In this document: in pieces, positions 10,124 through 19,997 of the stretch
Numbering within the stretch: the stretch's first letter is position 1
Layout: each line of letters begins with the position of its first letter
Source of the DNA: Couchioplanes caeruleus
GTDB taxonomy: Bacteria; Actinomycetota; Actinomycetes; Mycobacteriales; Micromonosporaceae
Direction of reading: 5' to 3'
Assembly: GCF_023499255.1 (NCBI RefSeq)
Contig: NZ_CP092183.1
Location: 3,344,501 to 3,408,500, forward strand
Length of the DNA stretch: 64,000 nt
The notes under the pieces: model-generated
What the model was told of the DNA's origin: nothing
The model's input: only the letters and a program-made list of their open reading frames with translations
Databases searched by the model: none
Translations under genes and position numbers: made by a program

Positions 10124-11485
10124 ATGAACGGCTCTGTTCGTCCGGCCCTGCGCCTGGCTGTCGCCGCCGCGGCCTACCGGTTCCGGGAAAGCTTGTTCCT
10201 GCTGCCAGCGTTGATCGTGGTCGGCAGCATCGTGCTGGCCGAGGTCGCCGCCGCCGTCGACCGGGATGCCGGGCCGGTGCCGTTCACCGTGACGATGCAC
10301 AGCAGCACCGCCACATGGCTGCTCAGCACGGTCGCCGGGGCGACCATCACCACCGCGGGGGTGGTGTTCTCGCTGACGGTGGTGAGCCTGCAGCTGGCCA
10401 GCAGCCAGTTCTCCCCGCGCGTCATGCGCTCGTTCATTCGCGACCGGCTCAGCCAGGTGGTGATCGGCTCGCTGATCGCCACGTTCGTGTACTGCGTGCT
10501 CATCCTGCGCGGGATCGACGGTGAGGCCGGGTCTGTGGCTCCCCGGGTGTCGCTCACCATCGCGATCGCGCTCACCGTGGTCACCGTTCTGCTGATCGTC
10601 GCCCACCTGGATCACCTTGCGCACGGACTGCAGGTCGGCGAGGTCGTGCGGAGTATCGGCGGGGAGGGCGAACAGGTCCTCGCTGCGGAAGCGGCTGTGT
10701 CGCGTACGGAACAGCGGGCGGCTACGCGGTACCCGCCGGTGGGCGTGCCGGTTCTCACCGTGGCGGCGCCTCGCGATGGATGGGTGACCCAGGCGCCCGG
10801 CGACCGGGTGCTGGCCGCGGTGGAGCCGGGAGCCACCGTATGCCTGGAGACACGGACCGGCGCCTACATCCACGCCGGTGAGCCGCTCGCCACGGTCTGG
10901 CCGGTGCCGCCGAGCCCCGAGCGGACCCGGCGGCGGCTGATCCGTACGGTCCTCATCGCCGACAGCCGGACCATGCAGAACGACATCGATTTCGCACTCC
11001 GTCAGCTGGTCGACATTGGTCTGCGCGCGCTCAGCGCCGCGATCAACGACCCCACCACGGCCGTCGAGGTGGTGCTGCGGATCGGCAGCCTTCTGCGCCG
11101 GCTGCTGACCACCGATCTGCCGGCCGAGGGGGTGTCCGGCGCGGAGGGGCGGTTGCTGCTGCGCCCCTGGCGGCTCTCCCCGCAGGAGTACGTCGCCCAC
11201 GGCTTCGACCAGCTCCGGCAGGCCGCGCCGGCGCAACCCCAGGTTGCCGCAGCGTTGTTCCGTGTGCTGAACATGCTCATGGTGCACGTCCGGCAGAGCG
11301 GGCGCGAGGACGTCGTTCCGGCGCTGCGCAGGCAGATCGACCTGCTCCTCGATGCCCTTCGCAGCACCCCGGGGTTGCACGATGCCGACCTCGAACGGCT
11401 GGCGACCATCGCCACCGGTACGGCGGATCCCGCCGATCACAGCAAACTCTCGGACGAGACCGCCTCGAGGCCTGCGCATCAATAG
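10124..11485 (+). CDS. DUF2254 family membrane protein
   Basis: 453 residues. Four hydrophobic segments lie in the first ~170 residues (for example LFLLPALIVVGSIVLAEVAA and a second pair near TIAIALTVVTVLLIVAHL), followed by a long soluble part with ALSAAINDPTTAVEVVLRIG, the most conserved block of this family. A G-rich stretch directly upstream serves as ribosome binding site, and the ATG is in frame with this block. The family is found in many bacteria and has no proven biochemical role; it is an integral membrane protein. It is convergent with the cytochrome oxidase gene and appears monocistronic. Confidence 0.85.
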   Translation: MNGSVRPALRLAVAAAAYRFRESLFLLPALIVVGSIVLAEVAAAVDRDAGPVPFTVTMHSSTATWLLSTVAGATITTAGVVFSLTVVSLQLASSQFSPRVMRSFIRDRLSQVVIGSLIATFVYCVLILRGIDGEAGSVAPRVSLTIAIALTVVTVLLIVAHLDHLAHGLQVGEVVRSIGGEGEQVLAAEAAVSRTEQRAATRYPPVGVPVLTVAAPRDGWVTQAPGDRVLAAVEPGATVCLETRTGAYIHAGEPLATVWPVPPSPERTRRRLIRTVLIADSRTMQNDIDFALRQLVDIGLRALSAAINDPTTAVEVVLRIGSLLRRLLTTDLPAEGVSGAEGRLLLRPWRLSPQEYVAHGFDQLRQAAPAQPQVAAALFRVLNMLMVHVRQSGREDVVPALRRQIDLLLDALRSTPGLHDADLERLATIATGTADPADHSKLSDETASRPAHQ

Positions 11486-11646
11486 CCGCCCGCACTTCCC
11501 GGTGAATCAGCACCTCGAGACAATGCGCCTCCGAGAGCCGGCTAGGTCCCGAGATCGTGTTACGTCGAACGGCGGATAGCTGTAGCAGCTCATCCAGGTA
11601 GGACACGAGGCGGAACATCGCACTGCGGTGCTGGAATTCCGACCTG

Positions 11647-13380
11647 CTAGTGGTCGCGGTAGCTGGCGCCGCCGTGTGACTCGTCGGTGAGTGGGCGGGC
11701 ACCGCCCGGGGGCGGATGCTGCAGCGTGTGGCCGGGTGTGTGTTGGGGGTGGTGCAGGTCGAACGCGGGCCGTTCGGAGCGCACGCGGGGCATGCGGTCG
11801 AAGTTGCGCAGCGGTGGTGGGCAGGAGGTGGCCCATTCCAGAGACATGCCATGTCCCCACGGGTCGTCGACGGTGACCCGGGGACCGAATCGGTAGGACT
11901 TCCACACGTTCCAGACGAACGGCAGCATCGATGCGCCGAGGATGAACGAACCGATGGTCGAAATGGTGTTGAGCGTGGTGAATCCGTCGGAGGGCAGATA
12001 GTCGGCGTAACGGCGGGGCATCCCTTCGGCGCCCAGCCAGTGCTGGACGAGGAAGGTGGTGTGAAAGCCGATGAAGGTCAGCCAGAAGTGGACCTTGCCG
12101 AGACGTTCGTCCATCGTGCGGCCGGTCATCTTCGGGAACCAGAAGTACACGCCGCCGAATACGGCGAACACGATGGTGCCGAACAGGACGTAATGGAAAT
12201 GCGCGACGACGAAATAGCTGTCGGTGACGTGCCAGTCGATCGGCGGGGCGGCCAGGAGAACTCCGGTCAGGCCGCCGAACAGGAAGGTGACGAGGAAGCC
12301 CATGGCGAACAGCATCGGTGTTTCGAAGCTGAGCTGTCCTTTCCACATGGTGCCGATCCAGTTGAAGAACTTCATGCCGGTGGGAACGGCGATGAGGTAC
12401 GACAGGAATGAGAAGAACGGGAGCAGGACCTGCCCGGTGGCGAACATGTGGTGTGCCCACACGGACATTGAGAGGCTGCCGATGGCGACCGTCGCGGCGA
12501 CCAGCCCTTTGTAGCCGAAGACCGGTTTGCGGGAGAACACCGGGATGATCTCCGTGATGATGCCGAAGAACGGGATCGCGACGATGTAGACCTCGGGGTG
12601 TCCGAAGAACCAGAACAGGTGCTGCCACAGCATGGGCCCACCGGTCGCGGGGTCGAAGACGTGTGCGCCGAGCATCCGGTCCGCCATCGCGGCCAGCAAG
12701 GTGGCCGCCAGCAGCGGAAACACAATGACGACCATGAGAGCGGTGATCAGGATGTTCCAGGTGAAGATCGGCATCCGGAACATGGTCATCCCGGGCGCGC
12801 GCAGGGTGAGGATGGTAGTGATCATGTTGACCGCGCCCAGGATGGTGCCCAGGCCGGACAGGACCAGTCCGGCGTACCACAGGTCGCCGCCCACGCCGGG
12901 ACTGTGCTGCGCGCCGGCCAGCGGCTGGTAGGCGAACCATCCGAAGTCCGCCGCGCCGCCCGGAGTGGCGAAGCCGCCGACGACCATCAGGCCGCCGAAC
13001 AGGTACAGCCAGTAGGCGAATGCGTTCAACCGGGGGAACGACACATCGGGCGCACCGATCTGCAGCGGCACGATGTAGTTGGCGAAGGCGAACACGATGG
13101 GTGTGGCGAACAGCAGCAGCATGATCGTGCCGTGCATGGTGAACAGCTGGTTGTACTGCTCCGGGGACAGGAACTGCATACCCGGGCGGGCGAGCTCGCC
13201 GCGCATCAACAGAGCCATGAACCCGCCGACGAAGAAGAACCCGAACGACGTGACCAGGTACATGATCCCGATCTGTTTCGCGTCGGTGGTCCGTAGCAAC
13301 CTGGCGATCGCCGACCCTTTAGGCGTGCGTCGTACGGGTCCCGGGAAAGGCGATATCCGTTCCGGTCGCATCGTCGTCAT
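11647..13380 (-). CDS. ctaD: Cytochrome c oxidase subunit I (aa3 type), orphan copy
   Basis: 577 residues with about twelve transmembrane helices. This is the catalytic heme-copper subunit that reduces oxygen and pumps protons. Visible motifs are the heme a ligand region [14 protein letters not shown], the CuB/Tyr loop [10 protein letters not shown], the CuB histidine pair [10 protein letters not shown], the K-channel FNWIGTMW and the heme pair [16 protein letters not shown] site sits eight bases before the ATG; the longer upstream frame is rejected. Subunits II and III and the bc1 genes are not nearby, so this is probably an extra isolated copy. The last ~35 residues are rich in His and Pro and look lineage-specific. 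Confidence 0.95.
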   Translation of the reverse strand: MTTMRPERISPFPGPVRRTPKGSAIARLLRTTDAKQIGIMYLVTSFGFFFVGGFMALLMRGELARPGMQFLSPEQYNQLFTMHGTIMLLLFATPIVFAFANYIVPLQIGAPDVSFPRLNAFAYWLYLFGGLMVVGGFATPGGAADFGWFAYQPLAGAQHSPGVGGDLWYAGLVLSGLGTILGAVNMITTILTLRAPGMTMFRMPIFTWNILITALMVVIVFPLLAATLLAAMADRMLGAHVFDPATGGPMLWQHLFWFFGHPEVYIVAIPFFGIITEIIPVFSRKPVFGYKGLVAATVAIGSLSMSVWAHHMFATGQVLLPFFSFLSYLIAVPTGMKFFNWIGTMWKGQLSFETPMLFAMGFLVTFLFGGLTGVLLAAPPIDWHVTDSYFVVAHFHYVLFGTIVFAVFGGVYFWFPKMTGRTMDERLGKVHFWLTFIGFHTTFLVQHWLGAEGMPRRYADYLPSDGFTTLNTISTIGSFILGASMLPFVWNVWKSYRFGPRVTVDDPWGHGMSLEWATSCPPPLRNFDRMPRVRSERPAFDLHHPQHTPGHTLQHPPPGGARPLTDESHGGASYRDH

Positions 13381-13833
13381 GTCTGTACGCCTCCCGTTGC
13401 CGCACCATCCGTCGAATCCGTCGGCACCGCGGTGTGACGACGGCGACCGGAGGTGCCGCGTCCCGACCGTCGGACGGACAGCCCGGGCAACGGCCCAGTC
13501 AGGCAATCGGGCCTGTCAGCTTCCGCCCCGCCCGCTACGTACATCACCGCCGGTTCGACAGCATGTCCCGGCATCGACGGTGACGCCCACCGGGCCGGGG
13601 AGGACCGATGGCGAGCGTCGTCACAGCTCCACACCGAAGCAGGAATGCTGTGACGGGTGGCGAGCTTTCAGACCCGACGCCCACGGACAATGCTTCGCCC
13701 GGTACCCGCCAGCCGCTATGTCGGTCGACCGCAACTCCCGGCGATGTTCCTTACCGGCTGTCAGCAATCACGGTGCCGGGCCCGCGCTTCGTCGCGACGA
13801 TGTGAAGCCGATCCGCGAGGGGCCGCTGTCGAT
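13381..13833. other. Intergenic region without recognised gene
   Basis: About 450 bases between ctaD and the transporter gene. Short frames occur on both strands but none shows a ribosome binding site together with protein-like composition. It must contain the ctaD promoter; I could not pick out a convincing -35/-10 pair. Confidence 0.5.
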
Positions 13834-14631
13834 TCACTGATCGCGCTGCTGTGGCGGCTCGGCGAAACGGGAGAGGGCCAGGGCGCCGGTCACGGCGAGC
13901 ACCAGGCCGAGCGCTGCCGGGCCGCCCCATCCCGGGCGGGGGTGGTCGTGCCACAGGAGGACGCCGATCACCGCCGGGAGGCCGGTCTCGCCGAGAACGG
14001 TGAGGGCGGCGACCGTGGTGACGGGGCCGCGCTGCAGACCGGCGGCGAAGCAGGCGAACGCGCCGGTGCCGCTGATCGCTGCTGCGTAGGCCGCCGGGTC
14101 GCGTACCAACGATGCCGGCGCGAGGGCGGGCAGGCTGCGTACCGCCAGAGCGGTCAGCCCGAAGCCCAGGCCGGCGACCAGGCCCTGCACGACCGGCCCG
14201 GCCGGCGGGCCGAGGCGGACGGAGATCAGGGCGGTCAGGGCGACGGCCAGTGCGGCAGCCAGCAGGATCATCCGGGTACGGCCACCGACGGTGACCGCCT
14301 GCTCGGCGCCGCTGGACGCGCCGAGCACCGCCAGCCCGGCGCAGACGGCGAGGACCGCCACCCAGTGCCGGGCCGCGAGCCGGATGCCCAGCAACGGTAC
14401 GCACGCGACGGCGGTGACGGCGAGGTTGCCCGCCTGTGCCGCCTGGACGACGAAGACGGGTAGGCGGCGCAGGGCCAGCAGCTGGGCGCCGAAGCCGGCG
14501 AGGTCCAGCCCGACGCCGAGCAGGAACGGCCAGCGCCGCAGCAGACCGGTCAACGGCCCGGCCGCCGCGCCGCGGGCCTGCAACGCGGTGGCCAGGCCGT
14601 AGCAGAGCGCGCACACGACCGCGGCGGTCAT
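13834..14631 (-). CDS. EamA/DMT-family membrane transporter
   Basis: 265 residues with about nine or ten hydrophobic helices and the duplicated layout of drug/metabolite transporters: small glycine/alanine-rich helices such as FVVQAAQAGNLAVTAVACVP, and a second half ending VIGVLLWHDHPRPGWGG. The ATG has GAGGTGA upstream. It is transcribed divergently from a small secreted Ig-like protein. Substrate unknown; possible roles are metabolite export or small-cation transport. Confidence 0.8.
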   Translation of the reverse strand: MTAAVVCALCYGLATALQARGAAAGPLTGLLRRWPFLLGVGLDLAGFGAQLLALRRLPVFVVQAAQAGNLAVTAVACVPLLGIRLAARHWVAVLAVCAGLAVLGASSGAEQAVTVGGRTRMILLAAALAVALTALISVRLGPPAGPVVQGLVAGLGFGLTALAVRSLPALAPASLVRDPAAYAAAISGTGAFACFAAGLQRGPVTTVAALTVLGETGLPAVIGVLLWHDHPRPGWGGPAALGLVLAVTGALALSRFAEPPQQRDQ

Positions 14632-14789
14632 CGATCTTCACCTCGTTCCGGGACGTGCGTGCGCCGACCGCCATCACGATCCACCCGCGTGAGCCGACCG
14701 GCAAGCTCGCGGATCGCCGACGACGCGACCTGTCGTCTGCGCCGGAGGAGTGTCATCGTTGTACCGGAGAGGCTGACTGGGAGCTCACC

Positions 14790-15326
14790 ATGGATCACCA
14801 GGCTGCTGGTACTCATCCGTTCCGTCTGTGTGCGGCTGCGGCGGCGGGCGTGGCCGCCGGCGTCCTGGTGGCCGCGGCGCCCGCCGCTGCGAGCGAGGTG
14901 CTCACCTTCTCCCCGTCCGCGGTGCGCGCGGGCGACGCCGTGGTGATATCCGGCAGCGTGCCGACGACCGGTAGCGACTCCTGCCCGGCGCGCAGGGACG
15001 TCGTGCTGACCTCCACTCCCGGGTTCTTCCCGCCGCACGGCACGGGGGCGCAAGCCGTTCGTACGGCGAGCGGCTCTTTCCGCGTCCGCTACAACGTGCC
15101 GGCTACGGCCGTGGCCGGCACGTACGGCATAGGCGTTCGTTGTGGCAGCGGCGACGTCGTCGGGTACGGCCGCCTGCAGGTGACGGACGCGGTGAAGCAT
15201 GTTCCGGCCGGCGGGAACACGACGCCGGACACCGGCAGGTGGTTGATCGGCATGGGCGCTCTGCTGATCGGTGCCGGCATCTACATCGGCGTCGCCGAGC
15301 TGTCGTCGCGGGCCCGGCGTCAGTGA
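14790..15326 (+). CDS. Secreted or surface-anchored Ig-like protein
   Basis: 178 residues. An N-terminal signal peptide (hydrophobic AAAAAGVAAGVLVAAAPAAA) precedes a beta-rich domain with two cysteine-containing strands (SCPARRDVVLTS and IGVRCGSGDVVGYG). A C-terminal transmembrane helix (WLIGMGALLIGAGIYIGVAE) ends in RARRQ, a topology expected for a wall-spanning surface protein without an LPXTG sortase motif. The RBS GGGAG precedes the ATG. The penicillin-binding protein gene begins 60 bases downstream, so the two may be co-expressed. No function is established. Confidence 0.7.
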   Translation: MDHQAAGTHPFRLCAAAAAGVAAGVLVAAAPAAASEVLTFSPSAVRAGDAVVISGSVPTTGSDSCPARRDVVLTSTPGFFPPHGTGAQAVRTASGSFRVRYNVPATAVAGTYGIGVRCGSGDVVGYGRLQVTDAVKHVPAGGNTTPDTGRWLIGMGALLIGAGIYIGVAELSSRARRQ

Positions 15327-15386
15327 CGGATCGGCCGCGGGCCCGCCTCTCAGCGACCTCTCATCAAGCCGGCGCAGCCTGGAACG

Positions 15387-17660
15387 ATGAGACGGCGAGC
15401 GCGAGCCAGAGGTCGCAGCGTTGTCCGGGGTGCGGCCGCCCTGCTGCTCTGTGGAAGCCTGGCCGGGCTGATGGTGGCGGCAACCCTCTACCCGCTGGTG
15501 GCCGCCCCGGGGTTGGTGATCGGTGCGGCCGGACCGGGCGCGGCGGCCCTGCCCGGATACCTCGTCACGTACGAACCGCCGCAGGCCAGCCGGATCTTCG
15601 CAGCGGACGGCAAGACGCAGCTGGCGACGTTCTACGACCAGTTCCGTACGGACGTTCCGCTGGCCGACATCTCGCCGAACATGCAGAACGCGATCGTGGC
15701 GGCGGAGGACCGGGACTTCTATCACCACCACGGCGTGGACCTGCGCGGCGTGGTCCGCGCCTTCGTCAAGGACCGCGGGGGCGGTGCACGTCAGGGCGCC
15801 TCCACGTTGACCATGCAGTACGTGCGCATGGTGCGCGAGGCCGCGGCCACCTCCCCGCAGAGCATCGTGGCCGCATCTCGGGACACCCTCTCGCGCAAGG
15901 TGACCGAGATGCGGTACGCGCTGGAGGTGGAGAAGCGGCTGAGCAAAGGCGCGATCCTCGAGCGGTACCTGAACCTCGCGCCGTTCGGCAACAACGCGTA
16001 CGGGGTGGACGCCGCCAGCGCGGTCTACTTCCACACCAGCCCGCGCACCCTCACGGTCGGCCAAGCGGCCCTTCTCGCGGGCATGGTGAAGGCGCCTTCC
16101 GGGTTCAACCCCGCGACTGCCGACGGATACCCGCGTGCGGTGCAGCGGCGCCGGTACGTGGTCGACGCGATGGTGAAGACGGGGGCGATCAGCCAGGCGG
16201 AGGCGGACCGGGCGCTGGCCGAGCCGGTGCCCCGCCACATCAGCGCGCCCGCCAACGGATGCCTCGCCTCAGCCGCGAAACAGTCGGGGTTCTTCTGTGA
16301 CTACTTCTACCGTTGGTGGCTGAGCCAACCGGCCTTCGGGACCAACTCCTGGCAGCGCGAACAGCGGCTACGAGACGGCGGCTATCGCATCGTCACCACC
16401 ATGGACCTGGAGACCACGAGATCGGCGTACCGGCGGATCGGTGAGCGGATCTCCACCCGCAACCCGGACGCTCTGATGCTGGCGGCCGTCGAGCCCGGCA
16501 CCGGGCACGTGCTGGCACTCGCGGCGAACCGGCGCTTCGGCATCGACGACTCCGCTCACCCGGTGAACGAGCTGTCCTCCGACCCGGCCAAGCGTGCCGC
16601 CGGCGTCCGGGGCAACCGTCCGTACACGGTGAATCCGATCATCACCGGGGGCGGGCAGGTCGCCGGCTACCAGGCCGGTTCCACCTTCAAGCTCTTCACC
16701 CTCGTGGCCGCCTTGGAGAAGGGGCTGCCGCTGCGGACCACGATCACCGCGGGGCGGCGAGCGCGAACCCACTACGTCGTCGACCCCGGCAGCCCTGCCG
16801 CGTGCCCGGGTACGCACTTCTACTGTCCCGGGAACGCGGGGGAGAGCGAAGCGGGCCGCTACACCATGTGGTCCGCCTTCGGTCACTCGGTGAACACGTA
16901 CTTCGTCCCCCTGGAGGAACGGGTCGGCGCGCAGAACGTCGTGGACGTCGCCAAGCGCTTCGGCATCCAGTTCCGCGCGCCGTCCGACGCCGCGATCGCC
17001 GATGACAGCCGCGCGGCGCGGCAGTGGGGCGCGTTCACCCTCGGCGTCTCCGCGTCCACCCCGCTGGACGTCGCCGGCGCGTACGCGACGCTCGCGGCAG
17101 ACGGCCGGCAGTGCGCACCCACACCGGTGGCGACGATCACCTCGCCGAACGGTACGACGATCGCCACCGCGCCGGACTGCCACCAGGCCACCACGCCGGA
17201 CGTGGCCCGCGCGGCGCTCGACGCCGCCCGCTGCCCCGTCGGCGACAAGGCCCAGCTGGGCAGCTGTGGCGGGCGCGGTACGGCGCCCCAGGCGCACCGC
17301 GTCGTCGGTCATCCCGTCTTCGGCAAGACCGGCACGGCCGACGATCAGCGGACCGCGGCACTGGTGCTGGGCACGGCGTCCCTCGTCGTCGCCGGCTACC
17401 TGGCGGATCCGGACTGGCCTCGGACGAACCGGCACATGAGCCACGCCGTGGTGAACCCGGCGGTGTGGAACACGGTCGCCGACGTCATGCGCGGCCGGCC
17501 CGAGGTCCCATTCCCCCGGCCGGGGACGGTGACGTCGACAGCGGAGGGGGCGGCCAGTGACGTACACCGGCGAAGTCCCACGCCGGGGACGGCGGGCCGC
17601 CGGAACTGGAACCTGGCCGGACCGGCTCCCGCGGGTGCCGTCCACCAGACATGGTCCTGA
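15387..17660 (+). CDS. Bifunctional class A penicillin-binding protein (glycosyltransferase/transpeptidase)
   Basis: 757 residues, membrane-anchored by one N-terminal helix. The GT51 glycosyltransferase domain shows EDRDFYHHHGVD (catalytic Glu near residue 106) and GASTLTMQYVR. The transpeptidase domain carries the serine motif STFK (S432), an SVN motif in HSVNTYF and the KTG triad (K647, GKTGTAD). It polymerises glycan strands and cross-links peptidoglycan outside the membrane. Pairs of cysteines in the transpeptidase region (for example CPGTHFYC and C-rich loops near residue 600) suggest disulfides in the exported domain. The tail after the transpeptidase is disordered and Pro/Gly-rich. Confidence 0.93.
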   Translation: MRRRARARGRSVVRGAAALLLCGSLAGLMVAATLYPLVAAPGLVIGAAGPGAAALPGYLVTYEPPQASRIFAADGKTQLATFYDQFRTDVPLADISPNMQNAIVAAEDRDFYHHHGVDLRGVVRAFVKDRGGGARQGASTLTMQYVRMVREAAATSPQSIVAASRDTLSRKVTEMRYALEVEKRLSKGAILERYLNLAPFGNNAYGVDAASAVYFHTSPRTLTVGQAALLAGMVKAPSGFNPATADGYPRAVQRRRYVVDAMVKTGAISQAEADRALAEPVPRHISAPANGCLASAAKQSGFFCDYFYRWWLSQPAFGTNSWQREQRLRDGGYRIVTTMDLETTRSAYRRIGERISTRNPDALMLAAVEPGTGHVLALAANRRFGIDDSAHPVNELSSDPAKRAAGVRGNRPYTVNPIITGGGQVAGYQAGSTFKLFTLVAALEKGLPLRTTITAGRRARTHYVVDPGSPAACPGTHFYCPGNAGESEAGRYTMWSAFGHSVNTYFVPLEERVGAQNVVDVAKRFGIQFRAPSDAAIADDSRAARQWGAFTLGVSASTPLDVAGAYATLAADGRQCAPTPVATITSPNGTTIATAPDCHQATTPDVARAALDAARCPVGDKAQLGSCGGRGTAPQAHRVVGHPVFGKTGTADDQRTAALVLGTASLVVAGYLADPDWPRTNRHMSHAVVNPAVWNTVADVMRGRPEVPFPRPGTVTSTAEGAASDVHRRSPTPGTAGRRNWNLAGPAPAGAVHQTWS

Positions 17661-17751
17661 AGGGAAATGTTCGCGTCTTCTTCAGCGACTCCTCAGCCTG
17701 CATTTGTGACCCTCAACGGGTCCGGTGCGGCTGAGGCGTCGGAGGGACGAT

Positions 17752-18780
17752 GTGGTCGGGAACATGGGCGCGGGCGTGAACCGGTGGTCACGGGCCGCCC
17801 TTGTGCTGATCGCCGCGGGGCTCGGGGTCTGGGCTGCTGTCCGGGCGGCTGCCGGGGGAGCGTCGGTCACCGGCGCGGTCCGGCTCATCGCCGCGCTGCC
17901 GTGGCCGCAACTGTGCGGGCTCACCGTGCTGTGGCTGCTCGGGCTCGCCATTCACACGGCCGTGCCGGTGGCGGCGATGCCGGGCTTGACGCATCGCCGC
18001 GCCGTGATGCTGAACCTGGCCGGCAGCTCGGTGGCCGGCCTGCTGCCGTTCGGCGGCGTAGCCGGCACGGCACTGAAGTTGACCATGGCGCGTTCCTGGG
18101 GACACAGCGAACGCGACTTCGCGCGGTTCGTCGTCGTGGTGAACACGTGCTCGGTCATCGCCAAGCTGACCTTGCCGCTGGCTGCCACCTTCGCGCTGGC
18201 CGGCTCCGGCACGCTCACGCCCGGCGCGGCCAGGCTGTGGTGGCTGGTCGCCATCGCCATGTTCGCGGCGGGCACGGTGCTCCTCCGCGCCCTGTGCGGC
18301 CGGACGGAACCACTGCTGCGGTTGGTGAGTGCCGCGGCCCGGCTGTCCGACCGGGCCGGGCGGGGATGGCCCGCAGCGGCCTGCGAGCTGCTCGCGGGCA
18401 CCGAGGACCTGGTTCGGCGGCGCTGGGCGTCGCTGTCCGGCGGCATGGCGGGATACTGGCTCGCTCAAGCCGTCCTCGCACGGTGCTGCCTGCTGGCGGT
18501 CGGGCTGCGGCCTGCCCCGGCGGTCGTCTTCGCCGCTCTGGTCGCCGAGCGGATGATGACGCTGCTGATGATGACGCCGGGCGGCCTGGGAGGAGCCGAA
18601 GCCGGGATGGTCACCGTCCTGATCGCGCTCGGCGCCGACGCCACCCGGTCGCTCGCCGGGGTCTTGCTGTTCCGCGCGTTCGTCTTCGCCGCGCAGATCC
18701 CGGTCGGAGCGGCCGTGATCCTCGGGTGGTGGCTGGCACGCCGTCACCAGCCGGGCAGAACGTCCCGGCCGTGCGTGTAG
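17752..18780 (+). CDS. Lysylphosphatidylglycerol synthase-type transmembrane (flippase-like) protein
   Basis: 342 residues and about eight hydrophobic helices, of the UPF0104/LPG_synthase_TM type (the integral membrane half of MprF-like proteins, here without a transferase domain). The conserved pattern LPFGGVAGTALKL and the later TPGGLGGAEAGMVTVL match family signatures. The GTG at 17752 was preferred over the ATG 12 bases further on because GGAGGG lies six bases upstream. Such stand-alone versions are thought to move lipids or lipid-linked sugars across the membrane. It follows the PBP gene on the same strand, 91 bases away. Confidence 0.8.
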   Translation: MVGNMGAGVNRWSRAALVLIAAGLGVWAAVRAAAGGASVTGAVRLIAALPWPQLCGLTVLWLLGLAIHTAVPVAAMPGLTHRRAVMLNLAGSSVAGLLPFGGVAGTALKLTMARSWGHSERDFARFVVVVNTCSVIAKLTLPLAATFALAGSGTLTPGAARLWWLVAIAMFAAGTVLLRALCGRTEPLLRLVSAAARLSDRAGRGWPAAACELLAGTEDLVRRRWASLSGGMAGYWLAQAVLARCCLLAVGLRPAPAVVFAALVAERMMTLLMMTPGGLGGAEAGMVTVLIALGADATRSLAGVLLFRAFVFAAQIPVGAAVILGWWLARRHQPGRTSRPCV

Positions 18781-18809
18781 CCCACGTCAGCGAGCGCGGG
18801 ACATGCGGC

Positions 18810-19997
18810 TCAGCGCAGGATGCCCGTGTGGCCGAGGGAGTAGCGGCCCGGCTGGGGCCAGACACAGAGCCCGTGTGGCTGGCTGCCGACCCTGATACGG
18901 GCGACCAGGTGGCCGTCGCTCGTGCTGATCGCGTACACCTCGCGCTGGTAGCGGCCGGACAGCCACAGCACCCGTCCGTCGGCGGACACGCCGCCCATGT
19001 CAGGGCTGGCCCGCCCGGGAATGCGCCAGGTGTGCACGACGCGGCGGGTGGCGAACGACAGGACCGAGATGCTGCCCTCGCCGCGGTTGGTGACGTAGAG
19101 GTAGCGGGAGTCCCGGCTGACGTAGAGCCCGTGGGCGCCGGCGCCGGTGGGCAGGAACGTCGGCGTGGTGAACGCGTCGCCGTCGAGCAGCCAGACGCCG
19201 CTGGTCTCCATGTCGGCGACGTACCAGATGCGCCCGTCCGGGGAGATCTTGATGTCCTGCGGCATCGGGTGCTCGCCGGGCAGGTGCATCCGGGCCAGGA
19301 TCCGTTGCCGGGCCGTGTCGATCTTGAGCAGATCGCCGGAGAACTCGCAGGTGACGATGAAGTAGCGGCCATCGGGGGAGAAGTCGGCGTGGTTGACGCC
19401 GTCGCAGCCCACGGGCAGCACCTTGCGGACGGCCATGGTGTGCGGGTCGCGGAAGACGATCTGGCGCCTTGTCTCGGCCATGACGATCGCGTACCGGCCG
19501 TCCGGGGTGAAGTAGAGGTTGTACGGGTCGTCCACCCGTACCGGCTTGCCGAAGATCCCCGTCCGCGCGTCGATGGGGGTCAGTGAGTTGCCCGCGTTGT
19601 TGTTCACCCACAGCGTCCGCAGGTCCCACGACGGCACCACGTGTTGCGGCCCGCGCCCGACCGGTACGGTGCGCAGCACGCGGTGGGTGCCGGGGTCGAT
19701 GACCGACACCGTGTTGCCGGCGAAGTTGGGCACGTACACCAGCGGGCGGTCGCCGCGCACACGCGGTGACAGCCGGCCGGGCCGGTCCGCGGCGTAGACG
19801 TCGTGCGGATCCAGCGGTGGCGGCATGCCGGGCAACAGTGCGGCCGCCGGCCCCGGAGACACGGTCGCAGTGGGCGTACCGGCCGCCGAGGCCCCGAGGC
19901 TGGATGGTCTGGCGGAGGACGGTTCGCAGCCGGCGCAGACCGTCCCGGCCAGGGCCATGGCCGTGACGACGCGGAGCGCAGCTCGGTACGGTGTCAT
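18810..19997 (-). CDS. YVTN-type beta-propeller lipoprotein
   Basis: 395 residues. The N-terminus ends in a lipobox-like GTVCAGC, so it is probably an exported lipoprotein. The body consists of repeated blades such as PLVYVPNFAGNTVSVIDPGT, WVNNNAGNSLTPID and YLYVTNRGEGSISVLS, the pattern of seven-bladed YVTN/lactonase-like propellers. The ATG overlaps the stop of the upstream deacetylase-like gene (ATGA), indicating an operon and a shared role outside the membrane. No catalytic residues are diagnosable; a scaffold or binding function is as likely as an enzyme. Confidence 0.8.
   Translation of the reverse strand: MTPYRAALRVVTAMALAGTVCAGCEPSSARPSSLGASAAGTPTATVSPGPAAALLPGMPPPLDPHDVYAADRPGRLSPRVRGDRPLVYVPNFAGNTVSVIDPGTHRVLRTVPVGRGPQHVVPSWDLRTLWVNNNAGNSLTPIDARTGIFGKPVRVDDPYNLYFTPDGRYAIVMAETRRQIVFRDPHTMAVRKVLPVGCDGVNHADFSPDGRYFIVTCEFSGDLLKIDTARQRILARMHLPGEHPMPQDIKISPDGRIWYVADMETSGVWLLDGDAFTTPTFLPTGAGAHGLYVSRDSRYLYVTNRGEGSISVLSFATRRVVHTWRIPGRASPDMGGVSADGRVLWLSGRYQREVYAISTSDGHLVARIRVGSQPHGLCVWPQPGRYSLGHTGILR

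Noticed and set aside
17749..17775. Nine-codon open frame before the flippase-like gene
   Set aside because: Its ATG lies in the same ribosome-binding context but the frame is too short and has no recognisable leader-peptide feature.
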